From assembly GCA_003669555.1 (NCBI GenBank), contig QWOS01000027.1, forward strand, positions 1-46,561: 46,561 nt of DNA, read 5' to 3'. The translations under genes were made by a program, and so were the position numbers. Positions 37,365-46,561 of this stretch are shown here, in pieces. Positions within the stretch are counted from its first letter, which is position 1, and each line of letters opens with the position of its first letter. A model generated the notes under the pieces. The model did no database searches. It was not told where the DNA came from and saw only the letters and a list, made by a program, of their open reading frames with translations. This DNA is from Planctomycetota bacterium (GTDB lineage: Bacteria > Planctomycetota > Planctomycetia > Gemmatales > Gemmataceae).

Positions 37365-39119
37365 ATGGATAATTCCCAATTGGCCTCGGCCCTCAATGAA
37401 ATCGCCATCCTGATGGAGTTGCAGGGCGAAGACAGCTTTCGCAGCGGTTCGTATAGCCGGGCAGCCCGCACCCTCGAAACCCTTGCCTACAGCGCGGCAC
37501 TGCGCCTGCAGGAAGGCACGCTGGGCCAGGTGGCCGGCATGGGAAAAAGCATGCAGGAAACCATCGGCCACCTGGTAAGAACCGGTACCACGCCCCAGTT
37601 GGACGAACTGCGGGCGAAAACCCCTCCCGGGTTGATCCTGATGCTGCGCATCCCGGGGATAGGGCCCAAGAAAGTGCGTATCCTGTTCACGGTGCTGGGA
37701 ATCGACACGCTCGACAAGCTGCGCGCCGCCTGCCAATCCGGGAAAGTGGCCGAATTGAAGGGATTTGGGGTGAAGACACAGACCAAGATCCTGGAGGGTT
37801 TGGCTTTTGTGGAGGTTTCCAACGAGCGGGTGCGTCTGGATCAGGCCCTGGCGGTGGCGGAAACGCTCCTCGAAGCCGTGAAGGCTTTGCCGGGGGTTGA
37901 AAAGGTGGAATTGGCGGGCAGTATCCGCCGTCGGCGTGAGACCGTCAAAGATATCGATATTGTTGCTACGGTGGGTGATTCCGCTGGAGCACCAGGTGTT
38001 CTTGAGGCATTCGCCAGGCTTCCCTGGGTGGAGCGCGTGGTAGGTCAGGGGGATACCAAAGCCAGCGTGGTGGCGCGGCTGGGCGAGGGGGCCAGGGCGA
38101 TCCGGCTCAACGCGGATTTGCGGGTGGTTCCGGCCGCTGCTTTTGCCTATGCCCTGAACTATTTCACCGGCAGCAAGGAACACAATGTCGCGCTGCGGCA
38201 GCGGGCCCAGGCTTTGGGCCTGAAACTGAATGAATATGGCCTGGAAGGAGAGGCTGGGGCCCCCGTCTGCACAGAAGAGCGCGATATTTACCGGGCTCTG
38301 GGGATGGATTATGTGGAGCCGGAACTGCGTGAGAACACCTCGGAAGTGGCGGCGGCCCGCGAAAGCAAGTTGCCAGAGTTGGTGCGTCTGGAACATGTCC
38401 ACGGCGTTTTCCACAACCACACCACCGCCAGCGACGGGGCCAATAGCCTGAAGGAAATGGCGGAGGCGGCCCGTGCATTGGGATACCGCTGGCTGGGTAT
38501 TGCTGATCATTCGCAATCGCTCACCATTGCCAACGGGCTCACGCCAGATCGGGTACGCGAACAATGGCGGGAAATTGACCGGCTCAATCAATCGTGGAAT
38601 GATTTCCGCATCCTCAAGGGATCGGAAGTGGATATTTTAGCGGATGGTTCGCTCGACTTCGATGATGATCTGCTAGCTGGCTTCGACTATGTGGTGGCCA
38701 GCGTACACACCCACTTCAGCCAGCCCCGCGAGGAGATGACCGCGCGCATTGTCCGGGCGCTCTCCAACCCCTATGTGACCATGCTGGGGCATCCTACTGG
38801 CCGGTTGCTGCTACGCCGCGAGGCCTATGCGGTGGATCTGGAGGCGGTGCTACAAGCCGCCAGGAAGCACGATAAATGGGTGGAAATCAACGCCAACCCC
38901 ATGCGGCTCGATCTCGATTGGGTGCATTGCCGCCGGGCTGGCGAGCTGGGCGTGAAGCTGGTGATCAACCCGGATGCCCACGCCACAGACGAGCTGGCGC
39001 ATACCGCACGGGGTGTGGAAGTGGCGCGGCGGGGCTGGATCGGCCCATCGCAACTCGCCAACACACTTGACCTGGAACAGGTGCAAGCCGAACTGGAAAA
39101 ACGGCGGAAGCGGGCCTGA
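37365..39119 (+). CDS. polX: DNA polymerase X with PHP domain (PolX)
   Basis: The 584-residue enzyme fills gaps in DNA repair and carries 3'-5' exonuclease activity. Order: helix-hairpin-helix region (PGIGPKKVRILF and LKGFGVKTQTKI), then the polymerase core with GSIRRRRETVKDIDIV giving Asp196 and Asp198 and ADLRVVP giving Asp251. The PHP domain runs from about 345 (HNHTTASDG with His350, His352, Asp357; GIADHSQSL; VHTHFSQ; NPDAHATDEL). Length and order are those of bacterial PolX. It converges on the RNase D-like gene with a 27-base gap. Confidence 0.96.
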   Translation: MDNSQLASALNEIAILMELQGEDSFRSGSYSRAARTLETLAYSAALRLQEGTLGQVAGMGKSMQETIGHLVRTGTTPQLDELRAKTPPGLILMLRIPGIGPKKVRILFTVLGIDTLDKLRAACQSGKVAELKGFGVKTQTKILEGLAFVEVSNERVRLDQALAVAETLLEAVKALPGVEKVELAGSIRRRRETVKDIDIVATVGDSAGAPGVLEAFARLPWVERVVGQGDTKASVVARLGEGARAIRLNADLRVVPAAAFAYALNYFTGSKEHNVALRQRAQALGLKLNEYGLEGEAGAPVCTEERDIYRALGMDYVEPELRENTSEVAAARESKLPELVRLEHVHGVFHNHTTASDGANSLKEMAEAARALGYRWLGIADHSQSLTIANGLTPDRVREQWREIDRLNQSWNDFRILKGSEVDILADGSLDFDDDLLAGFDYVVASVHTHFSQPREEMTARIVRALSNPYVTMLGHPTGRLLLRREAYAVDLEAVLQAARKHDKWVEINANPMRLDLDWVHCRRAGELGVKLVINPDAHATDELAHTARGVEVARRGWIGPSQLANTLDLEQVQAELEKRRKRA

Positions 39120-39146
39120 TGCGGAAGCCGGTCTGGGGGCCAGCCG

Positions 39147-40358
39147 CTAATCTCCCCAGCCCAGCGGAGCTTCGCGGCTGGTGTCTTGCACTCGCAGGGC
39201 CAGTCGCCCCTGCATGGCTTCCTGTAGTAGAGGCAAAACATGGTCGCGGCGCCAACCGGTGGCCAGCAGTCCCTCGGTGGGTGAGGTCTGACCTGCCAGA
39301 TGTTGACGGACAAGATTCTTCAGCTCGGCCTGGGTGGCCGCCAAAGGCTGGGCCAGATTGATTGCCGCGCAGTGGTGTTGCAGCACCAGTTGCAGAAAGC
39401 TCACCAAGGCCTGGGCCTGGGGTGCCTCCAGATCGCGTGAGGAGGCCTCCGGCCATTCGCTACGCGGCAAACGCAGCGCCTGCTCAATCACCTCCACCAG
39501 TATGGGGGCCTCGCGATGTGAGATGCCACGGGTTCGCTCCAGCTCATCCACCGTGTTGGGGGTGCGCCTTGCCAGCTCTACCAGCAGGTCGTCGCGCAAG
39601 AGTACCCGCAATGGCCGGTTCAACTCGCCGGCGCGTTCCTCCCGCCAGGCGAAGAGGGCGCGGAGCACCGCCAGCCTGCGGGGATCGAGGCTACTCGCAC
39701 CCTTCAGCCGGCGCCAGCGTTCCTCTTCCTGGTTGCGCACCGGGTCGGTGCTTGCCACTTGCCGGGCGGTTTCCTCGGTCATCCAGGTTTCGCGGCCGGT
39801 TTCCACCAGCCGCGAGTTGAGGCGTTGCTCCAAATGCAGCAGGTGGCGAACATCGTCATAGGCGTAGGTGATCTGCTCGGGGGTCAGGGGCCGTGACCGC
39901 CATTCGGTGAGCGTCTCACCCTTGCGCAGGCGCACGCCGAGTTCCTGCTCGGCCAGGTTTCCCATTCCCAAAGGGAAAACAGGCCCGGTGAGTCCGGCTG
40001 CCACCTGCACATCGAACAAACCGGCGGGCGGTTGCCCGGCCCATTCGCGGCAAAGGCGGATTTCTTCACGGCCACCATGCACCACCACTCGCTTGCCCGG
40101 TTTTGCCACCAGCTTCCAGAAAGCCTGAATATCTTCGATGGTCAGGGGGTCAATCAGATAAAGGGCTTGCGGAGTGGCCACCTGCACGAGGCATAGCTTG
40201 GGTACATAGGTGTCTTCGCCAACAAACTCGGTATCGAAGGCCCAGACCGGCAATTCCTGAAGGTGGTTCAGCACCCTGGTGAAGTCTGGGCTGGTGTGGA
40301 TGTATTCTTCACGAATGGGCTGCGCGGCAGGAAGGGCTGCCGGGTCTGATAACTGCAT
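39147..40358 (-). CDS. rnd: RNase D-like 3'-5' exoribonuclease with HRDC domain
   Basis: ATG at 40358 is preceded by GAGG; an upstream in-frame ATG at 40478 adds 40 residues without family match and would overlap the divergent gene's leader. The DEDDy exonuclease part has Asp42 and Glu44 (AFDTEFVGED) and YAYDDVRHLL with the Tyr and last Asp. In the second motif the usual Asp (HAGSEDLEVF in E. coli) is Glu (HGGREEIRLC). HRDC-like helices follow (LAVLRALFAWREERAGELNRPLR, then ISHREAPILVEVI). The family trims tRNA precursors. It faces the polX gene tail to tail. Confidence 0.9.
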   Translation of the reverse strand: MQLSDPAALPAAQPIREEYIHTSPDFTRVLNHLQELPVWAFDTEFVGEDTYVPKLCLVQVATPQALYLIDPLTIEDIQAFWKLVAKPGKRVVVHGGREEIRLCREWAGQPPAGLFDVQVAAGLTGPVFPLGMGNLAEQELGVRLRKGETLTEWRSRPLTPEQITYAYDDVRHLLHLEQRLNSRLVETGRETWMTEETARQVASTDPVRNQEEERWRRLKGASSLDPRRLAVLRALFAWREERAGELNRPLRVLLRDDLLVELARRTPNTVDELERTRGISHREAPILVEVIEQALRLPRSEWPEASSRDLEAPQAQALVSFLQLVLQHHCAAINLAQPLAATQAELKNLVRQHLAGQTSPTEGLLATGWRRDHVLPLLQEAMQGRLALRVQDTSREAPLGWGD

Positions 40359-40499
40359 GAGGGCCTCGATCAGGATCCGTGCCAGGGAAGGCTCGCGGCC
40401 AGTAGGTCCGTTGAAGAATGGACCTGCCTGCCCCGGGCGCGGGGTTTCAACCGCTATTGCACAGGGTACAATGTGCAATCAATGGATGGGAGAGGGAGT

Positions 40500-40763
40500 A
40501 TGCTGGAAAGCTTGCTGAATGCGAAAGTTGTGATCGATCTGGCTAGCGAGTATGTGTGCCTGGGCACCCTTTTGGGGATTCACGATGGTTTTCTTGAGCT
40601 GAAAAACGCTGATCTGCATGACCTGCGCGATACCGACACCACTCGTGAAAATTATGTGGCGTCGAGCATCATCACAGGTATCAAGCGGAACCGGAAACGG
40701 CTTTTTTTGTCGCGGTCCCAGGTGGTTGGCATTGCCCGCCTGGAGGATGTGGCCGGGTTGTGA
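40500..40763 (+). CDS. Small Sm-like conserved protein (87 aa)
   Basis: ATG at 40500 has GGGAGA 6 bases upstream. The protein is short, basic and strand-rich, with LNAKVVIDLASEYVCLGTLLGIHDGFLELKNADLHDLRD, then ENYVASSIITGIKRNRKRLFLSRSQVVGIARLEDV. The pattern of five strands around a G-T-L turn looks like an Sm/LSM- or PRC-barrel-like fold. I recall similar short proteins in planctomycetes, with no assigned role. It lies between divergent rnd and the M24 peptidase (69-base gap). Confidence 0.75.
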   Translation: MLESLLNAKVVIDLASEYVCLGTLLGIHDGFLELKNADLHDLRDTDTTRENYVASSIITGIKRNRKRLFLSRSQVVGIARLEDVAGL

Positions 40764-40832
40764 GTGGTCCGGAGCGTAACGGAATAGCCGGATCCTGAGG
40801 AACTCAGGGCCACTTTTTCATACAAATGGAAC

Positions 40833-41987
40833 ATGGCGCAGCAGGTATCCGGCATGACTTTGGCCCCCTATTTCGATCATGGTTCCCGTCGTGAGCGGCT
40901 GCGTGGCCTGCTGGGCCAGCAAGGTCTGGAATGGCTGGTGGTGAGCCGCCCCGTGCATGTTGGCTATCTCACCGGATTTACTGGTGATAGCACGGTATTT
41001 ATTATGGGGCTACGGCGCGATCTTCTGGTAAGTGATGGCCGTTACACTGAGCAGCTGGCGCGCGAATGCCCTGGCCTGGAAACACACATCCGCACGCCCA
41101 GCCAGAAGCTGGTGGACATTGTGCCCCAGGTCCTGGGCCAGCTGGGTGCCAGTGCGGTGGGTGTGGAGGCTGCTGGTATCACACTGGCCGAGATGGAGCG
41201 TTGGCGTGAGTTGCAGCCCGGGTTGGCCTGGAAATCCACCCAAGGTTTGGTGGAAGGGCTACGCCGGGTAAAGGATGCCGGAGAGTTGGCCGAGCTGCGC
41301 CTGGCGGTGCGCCAGGCGCAGGCCGGTTATCTGGCCTGGACACATGGCAAAAGTGCCAGCCAATTTCCCCGGCAAACCGAGAAGCAGGCGGCCAACAGCC
41401 TGGAATGGGCGCTCCGTGAGGCTGGGGCCGAGGAGTCGGCCTTTCCCTTGATAGTAGCTGGCAACGATGGGGCAGCCCTGCCTCACTACCACCCCGGGGA
41501 TATTCCCATGCCTGAAAGCGGGGTGCTACTGGTGGACTGGGGGGCCCGCACGGCCCGGGGCTATCGCAGCGACCTCACTCGCACAGTCCGTGTGGGGCCT
41601 GGTCCCCGATCAGGCGAACCCGGGCTGGAAGTGGCCCATGAGGCAGTTTGCCGGGCCCAACAGGCGGCGTTGCCGTGGTTACGGCCCGGGGTGCAGGCGG
41701 GGCAGGTCGATTTGGCAATCCGGTCCGAACTTGCCAAAGCCGGGCTGGATAGTTACTTCGTTCATGGCAGTGGCCATGGGATAGGTCTGGAAATCCACGA
41801 ATCTCCGTGGTTTAGGGCCAACAACACGGAGTTGCTGGAAGCCGGCATGGTGGTGACGATAGAACCGGGGGTATATTTTCCAGGAAGGTGGGGTATCCGG
41901 GTAGAGGATGACTTCCTGGTGACCCCGGATGGTGGTGTTTATCTGAGTGACTTGCCCCGTGGGCTGGAGCCGCAGGCGGGCAGTTGA
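40833..41987 (+). CDS. M24 family Xaa-Pro aminopeptidase/dipeptidase
   Basis: The metallopeptidase removes N-terminal residues before proline or splits Xaa-Pro dipeptides. The five metal ligands of the pita-bread fold are visible: Asp235 (LLVDWGA), Asp247 (YRSDLTRT), His315 (VHGSGHGIGLEIHE), Glu344 (TIEPGVY) and Glu358 (IRVEDD). The N-terminal creatinase-like domain spans about 20-140. The 384-residue length fits PepP/PepQ-like YqhT proteins. It is followed 26 bases later by accB, the same order (peptidase, accB, accC) as in many bacteria. The start has a weak ribosome site; Met8 at 40854 is an alternative. Confidence 0.92.
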   Translation: MAQQVSGMTLAPYFDHGSRRERLRGLLGQQGLEWLVVSRPVHVGYLTGFTGDSTVFIMGLRRDLLVSDGRYTEQLARECPGLETHIRTPSQKLVDIVPQVLGQLGASAVGVEAAGITLAEMERWRELQPGLAWKSTQGLVEGLRRVKDAGELAELRLAVRQAQAGYLAWTHGKSASQFPRQTEKQAANSLEWALREAGAEESAFPLIVAGNDGAALPHYHPGDIPMPESGVLLVDWGARTARGYRSDLTRTVRVGPGPRSGEPGLEVAHEAVCRAQQAALPWLRPGVQAGQVDLAIRSELAKAGLDSYFVHGSGHGIGLEIHESPWFRANNTELLEAGMVVTIEPGVYFPGRWGIRVEDDFLVTPDGGVYLSDLPRGLEPQAGS

Positions 41988-42013
41988 TACATAAGTTGGT
42001 AAGGTATTAAGAA

Positions 42014-42523
42014 ATGGAGGCGGTTGTGGCAGAAGAATCGCCGCAGTCTGGCGGACCCGGGCCCTTCGAAATGCGGACCATCCGCGATCTGGTGGGGCTG
42101 ATGGGCCGTCATGATCTTGCGGAGCTGGAATTGAAAGACGGCGAGCGCAGCATTCGCCTGAAGCGTAATGTGCCGGTGCTGACCGCCGTGCCTATGACCG
42201 CTCCGCCTGTCAGCGCACCTGCGGTGGTAGCCCCGGTTGCCGCTGCGGTGCCTGTTGTGGCGGCCAAACCCGTCCGGCATTTGCTGGAGATCAAGAGCCC
42301 CACGCCTGGCACCTTCTATGCCCAGGACAAACCCGGTTCGCCGGCTTTCGTCCAGGTGGGCACCAAGGTGAACGCCACCACAGTGGTCTGTGTGATCGAG
42401 GCGATGAAGATCTTCAACGAGATCCCCTCCGAGGTGACCGGCACCATCGTGGAGATCTGCATCGAGAACAAACAACCGGTGGAGTATGGCCAGGTGTTGT
42501 TCCGGGTTGACCCCGCGGCCTGA
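42014..42523 (+). CDS. accB: Biotin carboxyl carrier protein of acetyl-CoA carboxylase
   Basis: The carrier holds biotin for the carboxylase step of fatty-acid synthesis. The biotin Lys132 is in [16 protein letters not shown], the standard EAMKM/I site. The N-terminal AccB domain ([29 protein letters not shown]) is followed by a Pro/Ala/Val hinge (about 55-88) and the barrel [13 protein letters not shown]. Length 169 is typical. accC starts 32 bases downstream. Confidence 0.97.
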   Translation: MEAVVAEESPQSGGPGPFEMRTIRDLVGLMGRHDLAELELKDGERSIRLKRNVPVLTAVPMTAPPVSAPAVVAPVAAAVPVVAAKPVRHLLEIKSPTPGTFYAQDKPGSPAFVQVGTKVNATTVVCVIEAMKIFNEIPSEVTGTIVEICIENKQPVEYGQVLFRVDPAA

Positions 42524-42555
42524 GTCCAGCAAACCCCACGGCAGGTGATCCCAGG

Positions 42556-43908
42556 ATGTTTCAGCGCATATTGGTGGCCAATCGGGGCGAGATCGCCCTG
42601 CGGGTGATTCGTGCTTGCAGGGATATGGGTATCGAATCGGTTGCCGTTTTTTCGGAAGCCGATCGAGGTGCCCCGTACCTGTCGTTGGCCGATCAGGCTA
42701 TCTGCATCGGTCCGGGGACAGCCTCGGAGAGCTATCTCAACATTCCGCGTATCATCTCGGCAGCCGAGATTGGTGATGTGCAGGCAATCCATCCAGGCTA
42801 CGGATTCCTGTCGGAGAACGCCCACTTTGCGGAAGTGTGCCGAAGCTGCAAGATCGAGTTTATTGGCCCGCCTGAGCAGGCGATGCGTCGGTTGGGCAAC
42901 AAGAACGCAGCCCGCAAGCTGGCTATGGAAGCCAAGGTTCGGGTGGTGCCTGGCAGCGAGGGGCTGATCACCGAAGAGGAAGATGCCCTCAAGCTGGCCC
43001 ATGAGATGGGCTACCCGGTGCTCATCAAGGCGGCAGCGGGCGGCGGTGGGCGTGGCATGCGGGTGGCGCACAACGACATCAGCCTGAAGACCGGTCTGGC
43101 CAGCGCCAGCCAGGAGGCGGAAAGCGCTTTCAAGGACGGCAGCGTCTACCTGGAAAAATACATCGAGAATCCCCGCCATGTGGAGGTGCAAGTGTTGGGC
43201 GACCACTACGGCAATGTGGTGCACCTGTTTGAGCGGGATTGCTCTTTGCAACGCCGTCACCAGAAGCTGGTGGAGGAGTCCCCCGCCCCCAACCTGCCAG
43301 AGTCTGTCCGTGAGGATCTATGCACCTCGGCGGTGCGGCTGGTGAAGACGGCCGGTTACTACTCGGCCGGTACGGTTGAATTCCTCCTCGACAAGAACAA
43401 CGATTTTTACTTCATCGAGGTGAACGCCCGTATCCAGGTGGAGCATCCGGTCACCGAGCTGGTTACCGGTATCGATCTGGTGCAGCAGCAGATCCGCGTG
43501 GCGGCCGGCGAAAAGCTGGCCTTCACCCAGGACCAGATCCAGACCCGGGGAGCATCCATCGAGGTCCGTATCAACGCCGAGGATCCGGCCGCTGGTTTCC
43601 GCCCGTCACCCGGGCTGATTACCAAGTGGCAGGCGCCTGGTGGCCCTGGTGTGCGTCTCGATACGCATGTCTCCGCTGGCTACCGCGTACCGCCCAATTA
43701 CGATTCGCTGGTGGCCAAGCTGCTGGTGCATCGTCCCAGCCGTAACGAAGCTATCGCCGCCATGCGCCGGGCCCTGGCCGAGTTTCATGTGGAGGGGATC
43801 AAGACCACCATCCCCATCCTGCGGGAACTGATTGCCGACAAGGCCTTCCAGCAAGGTAAAGTCGACACGACCTACATCGAACGCGAATACCTCAAGAAAG
43901 AGACCTGA
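42556..43908 (+). CDS. accC: Biotin carboxylase of acetyl-CoA carboxylase
   Basis: The ATP-grasp enzyme carboxylates biotin on AccB with bicarbonate. The start [36 protein letters not shown] is canonical. The ATP-binding loop [12 protein letters not shown], the catalytic [17 protein letters not shown], and [13 protein letters not shown] with EVRINAED are complete over 450 residues. It forms an operon with accB and ends in a terminator. Confidence 0.98.
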   Translation: MFQRILVANRGEIALRVIRACRDMGIESVAVFSEADRGAPYLSLADQAICIGPGTASESYLNIPRIISAAEIGDVQAIHPGYGFLSENAHFAEVCRSCKIEFIGPPEQAMRRLGNKNAARKLAMEAKVRVVPGSEGLITEEEDALKLAHEMGYPVLIKAAAGGGGRGMRVAHNDISLKTGLASASQEAESAFKDGSVYLEKYIENPRHVEVQVLGDHYGNVVHLFERDCSLQRRHQKLVEESPAPNLPESVREDLCTSAVRLVKTAGYYSAGTVEFLLDKNNDFYFIEVNARIQVEHPVTELVTGIDLVQQQIRVAAGEKLAFTQDQIQTRGASIEVRINAEDPAAGFRPSPGLITKWQAPGGPGVRLDTHVSAGYRVPPNYDSLVAKLLVHRPSRNEAIAAMRRALAEFHVEGIKTTIPILRELIADKAFQQGKVDTTYIEREYLKKET

Positions 43909-43937
43909 TTCAGGCGAATGCGCGGGGGACCGTCACC

Positions 43938-43980
43938 AACCGGACCGGCAGGGTTTTCCCCGTGCCTTCCGGTTTTTTTT
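43938..43980 (+). terminator. Terminator of the accBC operon
   Basis: ACCGGA and GGCAGGG (from 43939) pair with CCCGTGCC and TCCGGT with small bulges, around a TTTT loop. Eight T residues follow (43973-43980). It starts 30 bases after the accC stop. Confidence 0.8.
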
Positions 43981-44210
43981 CCTGCCGTGATTGCTGGCAC
44001 AATGCCACCTGGTTGCCGTGGTTCAGCCATCTTTCGGTTCTGCTTTGGGCTGTGAGGCAGTTGGGTTATTTGTCTGACAGTTTGACTTGCCCAGCGGAAG
44101 AGTTTACTTTCAGGCTGAATTGATACCCCTGAACCGATCCTGCCGTTTTCAGCCAACCTCTCCCGCTTCGGGTTTTTCACCACCAGGCAGGTTTGATTGC
44201 GAGTTGAGCC

Positions 44211-45272
44211 ATGCAGCCTACGCGCCGCGAGGTGGTAACCGGTCTGGGTGCGTCGCTGGTTTGCGGGGCCGTTACCGGTTCGGGTCGCTCCAAAAAGATC
44301 AAAATCGGCCAGATAGGTGTGGGGCACGCCCACGCCAGCAAGCTTTCGGTTTATCGTCAGTCAGCTGACTATGAAGTGGTGGGCATTGTCGAGGCGGATG
44401 AGAAGCTCCGGCGTCAGGCCAAAGCATCTCCCACCTATCAGGGGCTGCAATGGCTGGATCGGCAGCAGCTTCTCAACACGCCGGGCTTGCAGGCGGTGCT
44501 GGTGGAAACCCGCGTGCGCGACCTGCTCGAAAACGCCGAAACTTGTGTGGCCGCTGGCATGCATGTGCATATTGACAAGCCGGCTGGAGAGTCGTTGCCA
44601 CACTTGGCCCGGATTCTTGATCTGGCAAGTCGGCGGAACCTGCTGGTGCAGATGGGGTATATGTATCGGTACAACCCGGCGGTGATGCTGCTCCGCGAAT
44701 TTCTGAAAAAAGACTGGCTCGGTGAGGTTTTCGAAGTGCATGCCGTCATGAGCAAAGTGGTGGACCCGGCTGGTCGGCGGGGGTTGGCCGATTACCGGGG
44801 AGGCATGATGTTCGAGCTGGGCTGCCATGTGCTCGATCTGGTTATTGCCGTGCTGGGCAAGCCGGCGGAAGTAACCGGCTTCAATCGGCATGCATCCGCC
44901 CAGGACGATCGGCTCCTGGACAACATGCTGGCGGTGCTGGCATATCCGCGGGCACTGGCAACGGTGAAGTCGAGCGCGCTGGAGGTGGAGGGTTTCGGGC
45001 GAAGGCATCTGGTGGTCTGTGGCACGGAGGGTACTTTCCAGATCCAGCCCCTGGATAACCCCACGGCGCGCATTTCCTTGTCGAAGGCAAGGGGAGACCA
45101 TCGGGAAGGGCCAAGTGAGGTCCGCTTTGCGCAGTATACGCGCTTTGGAGATGATGCCGCCGACATGGCCAGGGTGATACGCGGTGAAAAGGTCGCTGAT
45201 TTCTCCGCCGGGCATGATCTGGCGGTGCAGGAAACCCTGCTACGGGCCTGTGGCCTGTCGGTAAAAGAGTAG
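44211..45272 (+). CDS. Gfo/Idh/MocA-family oxidoreductase with Tat-like leader
   Basis: The 353-residue product starts MQPTRREVVTGLGASLVCG, a twin-arginine-type leader (RRE..). The NAD-binding region is KIKIGQIGVGHAHASKL, with EADEKLRRQAK as the acidic ribose contact. VHIDKPAGESL carries the family EKP-like motif (here DKP) with the catalytic Lys, and MGYMYRYNPAV and ELGCHVLDLV follow. Such exported sugar or inositol oxidoreductases are abundant in planctomycetes; the substrate is unknown. The DUF1501 gene starts 46 bases downstream on the same strand. Confidence 0.9.
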   Translation: MQPTRREVVTGLGASLVCGAVTGSGRSKKIKIGQIGVGHAHASKLSVYRQSADYEVVGIVEADEKLRRQAKASPTYQGLQWLDRQQLLNTPGLQAVLVETRVRDLLENAETCVAAGMHVHIDKPAGESLPHLARILDLASRRNLLVQMGYMYRYNPAVMLLREFLKKDWLGEVFEVHAVMSKVVDPAGRRGLADYRGGMMFELGCHVLDLVIAVLGKPAEVTGFNRHASAQDDRLLDNMLAVLAYPRALATVKSSALEVEGFGRRHLVVCGTEGTFQIQPLDNPTARISLSKARGDHREGPSEVRFAQYTRFGDDAADMARVIRGEKVADFSAGHDLAVQETLLRACGLSVKE

Positions 45273-45318
45273 CACCGGGGAAAACCCGGAAAAGCATTTC
45301 GGGGAGGGGGATTGTGGC

Positions 45319-46561
45319 ATGGGGAGGTCGGCGGTAACAGTGGACGCGCGCCGGCGGGCATTCCTGCTTCAGGGGATGTGTGGTATCGGTTCGCTCAGCC
45401 TGCCGAAAATCCTGCAACTCCGCGCATTGGCCTCCCCTGGGGGGGCGGCGCTTGGCCGTCGTGACACCTCGCTGATCTTTCTTTGGCAAGACGGTGGGCC
45501 CAGTCAGTTTGAGACCTTTGACCCGAAGCCGAACGCGCCAGTGGAATTTCGCGGCGAACTGAGGGCAATCCAGACGGCCTTGCCTGGCGTGGGATTTTGC
45601 GAGATTTTGCCCCGCCTGGCCGGGCTGGCTGGCAAGCTGGCAATTGTCCGATCCTTGCACCAGCCGTTTTCCGGTCATCCTGACGGATCCCGCTATTTCC
45701 TCACCGGCTATGTTGATGCCAGCCAGACCGGTGCCAGCGCCTACCCTGATTTGGGCTCGGTGATTCATCGGCTACGGAGCGGGCGGGAGGTGGCGATGCC
45801 CGGCTATGTGGCCATGGGTTCCTACGCCGTCGGCTTGCACCGTGGCGGCCCTGCCTACCTTGGTGCCACCCACAAGCCTTTCGTGGCGGCAGGTGATCCG
45901 GCCAGGGCCGATTTCCGCGTCGATCATTTTCGGCCTCACTCTACCAATTCCGGAGTGCGCCTGCTGGACCGCCAAGGCCTGTTGGGCAGTTTTGACGCAT
46001 CAGCCAACGCCAGTGCGGATGCCTCGGGGCAGACCGATGCCATGGGGCGTTTTCGCCAGCGTTCTTTCGACCTGCTAACCAGCCCGGCAGCGACGGCCGC
46101 CTTTGACCTGAAGCGCGAGCCCGCCGCACTGCGTGAACGGTATGGGCTACACACCGCCGGTCAGCAGGCACTCCTGGCCCGTCGCCTGGTAGAGGCGGGG
46201 GTAAGCGTGGTGGCGGTCCGTTTTTCGCCAGATGGGCGCGGCGATGATGACAAGAGTGGCGTTGGTTGGGACGACCACGCTGTGCATGGCAATATCTTTA
46301 CCGTGATGCGCCGGCGAGGGCCCCAATTCGATCAGGCAGTGTCGGCACTGATTGAAGATCTGGCCCAGCGGGGCCTGGATCAGCAGGTGTTGCTGGTGGT
46401 AGTGGGGGAGTTTGGCCGCACACCCCGGATTTCCCATGCGGTGGGTGAGACTTTCAACACCGGGCACGGGCCGGGCCGCGACCATTGGGGCGCTGCTGGC
46501 TGCGCCCTGGTGTATGGCGGTGGCATGCCGATGGGGCAGGTCATTGGTGCGACCAACCATC
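45319..46561 (+). CDS. DUF1501 protein, 5' part (cut by window end)
   Basis: ATG at 45319 opens a frame that stays open to the last base (414 codons), so the gene continues beyond the window. GGGGAGG lies upstream. The N-terminus has a Tat-like DARRRAFLLQGMCGIGSLSLPK. Family blocks are LIFLWQDGGPSQFETFDPKP, HPDGSRYFLTGY, VGWDDHAVHGNIF, VVVGEFGRTPRI and GRDHWG, the core of DUF1501, a planctomycete-expanded family with an alkaline-phosphatase-like fold. Function unknown; such genes often pair with cytochrome-type DUF1549/1553 genes, which are not seen here. Confidence 0.92.
   Translation, partial: MGRSAVTVDARRRAFLLQGMCGIGSLSLPKILQLRALASPGGAALGRRDTSLIFLWQDGGPSQFETFDPKPNAPVEFRGELRAIQTALPGVGFCEILPRLAGLAGKLAIVRSLHQPFSGHPDGSRYFLTGYVDASQTGASAYPDLGSVIHRLRSGREVAMPGYVAMGSYAVGLHRGGPAYLGATHKPFVAAGDPARADFRVDHFRPHSTNSGVRLLDRQGLLGSFDASANASADASGQTDAMGRFRQRSFDLLTSPAATAAFDLKREPAALRERYGLHTAGQQALLARRLVEAGVSVVAVRFSPDGRGDDDKSGVGWDDHAVHGNIFTVMRRRGPQFDQAVSALIEDLAQRGLDQQVLLVVVGEFGRTPRISHAVGETFNTGHGPGRDHWGAAGCALVYGGGMPMGQVIGATNH

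Overview
The window reads as a planctomycete chromosome, most likely Gemmatales/Gemmataceae. The signs are a DUF1501 protein, ThuA-like, DUF1080, sulfatase and GxGYxYP proteins, a formaldehyde-activating-enzyme homologue, a cysteine-rich cell-surface type protein, a WxxGxW protein, a 'LExLExR'-type surface motif and a fused cytochrome c/copper monooxygenase-like protein. This placement comes from family content alone; there is no rRNA, tRNA or CRISPR array in the window.

Layout. Positions 1-7.9 kb are mostly on the + strand: the end of a PseG/SpsG-like gene with a strong terminator, exported ThuA-like and lactonase proteins, an isochorismatase-family hydrolase, an orphan Fae homologue, a WxxGxW protein and a cysteine-rich repeat protein ending at a 20-bp-stem terminator. 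Positions 8.2-15.8 kb are all on the - strand: a SUMF1/FGE-like protein, a small membrane protein, an alpha/beta hydrolase, a likely nikR-tdh-kbl unit (threonine to glycine plus acetyl-CoA, with a NikR-type regulator upstream), an SGNH esterase and an exported haem/copper monooxygenase-like protein.

Positions 15.9-25.2 kb look like accessory DNA. They hold a Gln-rich lipoprotein, a frameshifted FG-GAP remnant, an unusual NTF2-like/DUF4214/cupin fusion and a 5'-truncated ABC ATPase. Next comes a compact three-gene operon of exported proteins (SGNH/SASA esterase, DUF1080, sulfatase) suited to modified polysaccharides, then a pseudogene with one stop codon and about 1 kb of gene-poor DNA.

Positions 25.2-33.9 kb carry a GxGYxYP protein, a PolB-like exonuclease, an overlapping MFS transporter/lipase pair, clpX, an SRPBCC protein and an SDR. 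An exported catalase-peroxidase (katG) follows. It is flanked by the SDR gene and by a decayed 3' copy of the same gene, about 93% identical by hand count. The last part returns to core functions: polX, an RNase D-like gene, a small Sm-like protein, an M24 peptidase, accB and accC with a terminator, then a Gfo/Idh/MocA oxidoreductase and the start of a DUF1501 gene cut by the window edge.

I do not see one clear, self-contained new defence or biosynthetic system. The best leads are the 542-residue fusion protein, the orphan Fae homologue with a replaced conserved His, the duplication around katG, the truncated ABC gene at the edge of the sulfatase block, and the His-tailed NikR beside threonine catabolism.
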